Shown here: one piece after another, positions 62,982 to 64,000 of the stretch
Layout: every line of letters starts with the position of its first letter
How positions within the stretch are numbered: position 1 is the stretch's first letter
NCBI GenBank assembly: GCA_019454165.1
Contig: CP075367.1
Coordinates: 829,971 to 893,970, forward strand
Source of the DNA: Anaerolineales bacterium
GTDB taxonomy: Bacteria; Chloroflexota; Anaerolineae; Anaerolineales; UBA11579
Direction of reading: 5' to 3'
DNA: 64,000 bases
Position numbers and translations under genes: made by a program
The notes under the pieces: generated by a model
What the model was told of the DNA's origin: nothing
The model's database searches: none
The model's input: only the letters and a program-made list of their open reading frames with translations

Positions 62982-63518
62982 ATGTCCATTCCAGTCCCTG
63001 ACGAAACCATCCTTGGCATCCTGGCGGCCGAGCCGCAACATGGCTACCAACTGCTGGCGCGCTTTCAGTCGAAAGCTGACCTGGGGCGAGTGTGGACCCT
63101 GAGCACCAGCCAACTGTATGCCGTGCTCAAGCGGCTGGAGACCGAGGGCTTGATCCGCGGCAAGACCGTGCAAAGCGGCGATGCCCCGCCGCGGCGCGAG
63201 TACAGCACGACGGCCGCCGGCCGCCGCCGGCTGGATGCCTGGCTGCAGACGCCGGCGCTCTCGGCCAGCGTGCGCCAGGTGCGGGTGCAGTTCATGAGCC
63301 GGCTGTACGTGGCGCGCCTGCTGGGCCAGCCCACGCAGGCGCTGGTGGACATGCAGCGCGCTGTGTGCGAGAAACAGCGCCGCCAGCTGCTGGCCGCCCG
63401 GGATGCTTCCGGCGAGATGGAAGAGCTTGTGCTGGATTTCGTGCTCGGCCAGTTGGATGCGGTGCTGGCCTGGCTGGACCGCTGTGAAGAGCGTGTGGCG
63501 CAGATCACCCCTGCATAA
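62982..63518 (+). CDS. PadR-family transcriptional regulator
   Basis: A 178-aa DNA-binding protein. The winged helix has ILGILAAEPQHGYQLLARFQ, WTLSTSQLYAVLKRLETEGL and a wing with PRREYSTTAAGRRRLDAWL, followed by the helical dimerisation domain. The ATG at 62982 follows the -10 box directly; the longer frame from 62907 runs through repeat DNA. It lies 20 nt before modA, so both may be one operon controlled by the palindrome at 62943. Confidence 0.93.
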   Translation: MSIPVPDETILGILAAEPQHGYQLLARFQSKADLGRVWTLSTSQLYAVLKRLETEGLIRGKTVQSGDAPPRREYSTTAAGRRRLDAWLQTPALSASVRQVRVQFMSRLYVARLLGQPTQALVDMQRAVCEKQRRQLLAARDASGEMEELVLDFVLGQLDAVLAWLDRCEERVAQITPA

Positions 63519-63538
63519 ATCTCATATTTAGGAGAACT

Positions 63539-64000
63539 ATGAAGAAGCTAGTGTTGTCTTTCGTTTTGCTGCCTGCCCTCTTGCTGGCGGGCTGCGGCGC
63601 GCCTGCGGTTGCGCCGACCGCCGATGTACCAGCGGTCACGACTGAACTTGTGGTGATGGCGGCCTCCTCGCTGACGGATGCGTTCAACGAGATCGCCGAG
63701 ACCTTCGAAGCCGCCAACAGCGGCGTGGATGTGCTGCCTAACTACGCGAGCTCATCTTCCCTGGCGACCCAGCTGGTGGAAGGCGCCCCGGCGGATATTT
63801 TCGCCTCGGCCAATTTTGCGCAGATGACGGTAGCCGCGGATGCGGGCCGCATTGAGGGCGAGCCCACGGCCTTCCTCACCAACCGCCTGACCATCATCGT
63901 GCCGGCTGACAACCCGGCGGGTATTGAGAGCTACCTCGACCTGGCCAACCCCGGCCTGGCGCTGGTGCTGGCCGCGCCCGAAGTGCCTGTACGCGATTAC
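63539..64000 (+). CDS. modA: Molybdate ABC transporter substrate-binding lipoprotein ModA (3' end cut off)
   Basis: 154 codons visible before the right edge. A signal peptide ends LLLAGC (acylated Cys19). The mature part has ELVVMAASSLTDAFNEIAET, the oxyanion-binding start of ModA, then ASSSSLATQLVEGAPADIFA and TAFLTNRLTIIVPADNP. AGGAG precedes the ATG at 63539. It should deliver molybdate or tungstate to ModBC, expected beyond the edge. Confidence 0.93.
   Translation, partial: MKKLVLSFVLLPALLLAGCGAPAVAPTADVPAVTTELVVMAASSLTDAFNEIAETFEAANSGVDVLPNYASSSSLATQLVEGAPADIFASANFAQMTVAADAGRIEGEPTAFLTNRLTIIVPADNPAGIESYLDLANPGLALVLAAPEVPVRDY

Overview
The window reads as a chromosomal segment of a Gram-negative-like, GC-rich (roughly 60-65% in coding regions) bacterium, most probably a member of the Chloroflexota, class Anaerolineae. 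This is inferred from the character of GyrB, RNase J, the ParA/ParB pair, the CIRCE/HrcA heat-shock genes, abundant lipoproteins and Thr/Pro-rich linkers, and the dispersed intergenic repeats. No rRNA or tRNA gene was seen.

Layout. 1-4809 (minus): a branched-chain amino-acid type ABC transporter (livK-livH-livM-livG, livG cut by the window edge). 5258-8507 (plus): gyrB, a small VOC-fold protein and folD. 8504-14472 (minus): a complete seven-gene Mrp cation/proton antiporter operon (mrpA-G). 14813-18152 (plus): an 8-oxoguanine deaminase-like amidohydrolase, carbamate kinase and a polyprenyl-phosphate type glycosyltransferase. 18531-23813 (plus): a four-gene overlapping operon with degenerate complex I/antiporter-like membrane subunits, then a coiled-coil protein. 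23814-24686: a 258-bp tandem repeat array. 24687-28019 (minus): parB, parA, a PfkB kinase and an alpha/beta hydrolase. 28092-30787 (plus): a strong promoter, a 13-codon leader peptide and two tandem MefA-like efflux pumps. 30998-36312: miaB, a lipoprotein, a C39-like peptidase with TPRs, and a beta-propeller/sortase fusion protein. 36424-41199: CIRCE-controlled hrcA-grpE-dnaK-dnaJ. 41432-43992: an autoregulated small membrane-protein/Xre operon, a YdcF-like protein and prmA. 44284-47674: trmD and two TPR proteins. 47675-48689: a repeat cluster. 48652-50773: CIRCE-controlled groES-groEL. 51082-53289: a second propeller/sortase protein. 53341-55190: a candidate leader RNA and RNase J. 55243-60881 (minus): a LysM protein and an ABC/AttH/cupredoxin operon. 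61020-64000: exoD, gap, a PadR regulator and modA (cut by the edge).

Most striking signals. (1) Two paralogous secreted proteins join a predicted seven-bladed propeller, an internal LPxTG motif and a complete sortase domain. (2) A short Phe-rich leader peptide sits behind a consensus promoter ahead of two efflux pumps. (3) At least ten genes have a TANAAT-type -10 box ending 6-8 nt before the ATG and little or no Shine-Dalgarno sequence, which predicts leaderless transcripts. A smaller set of genes has TTGAC(A/T)-N17-TATNNT-like promoters overlapped by operators. (4) A compact antiporter-like membrane complex lacks the usual ion-pathway residues. (5) Several families of palindromic intergenic repeats occur, including near-identical 132-bp copies.

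All functional calls rest on reading the sequence and remembered family features; no database search was run.
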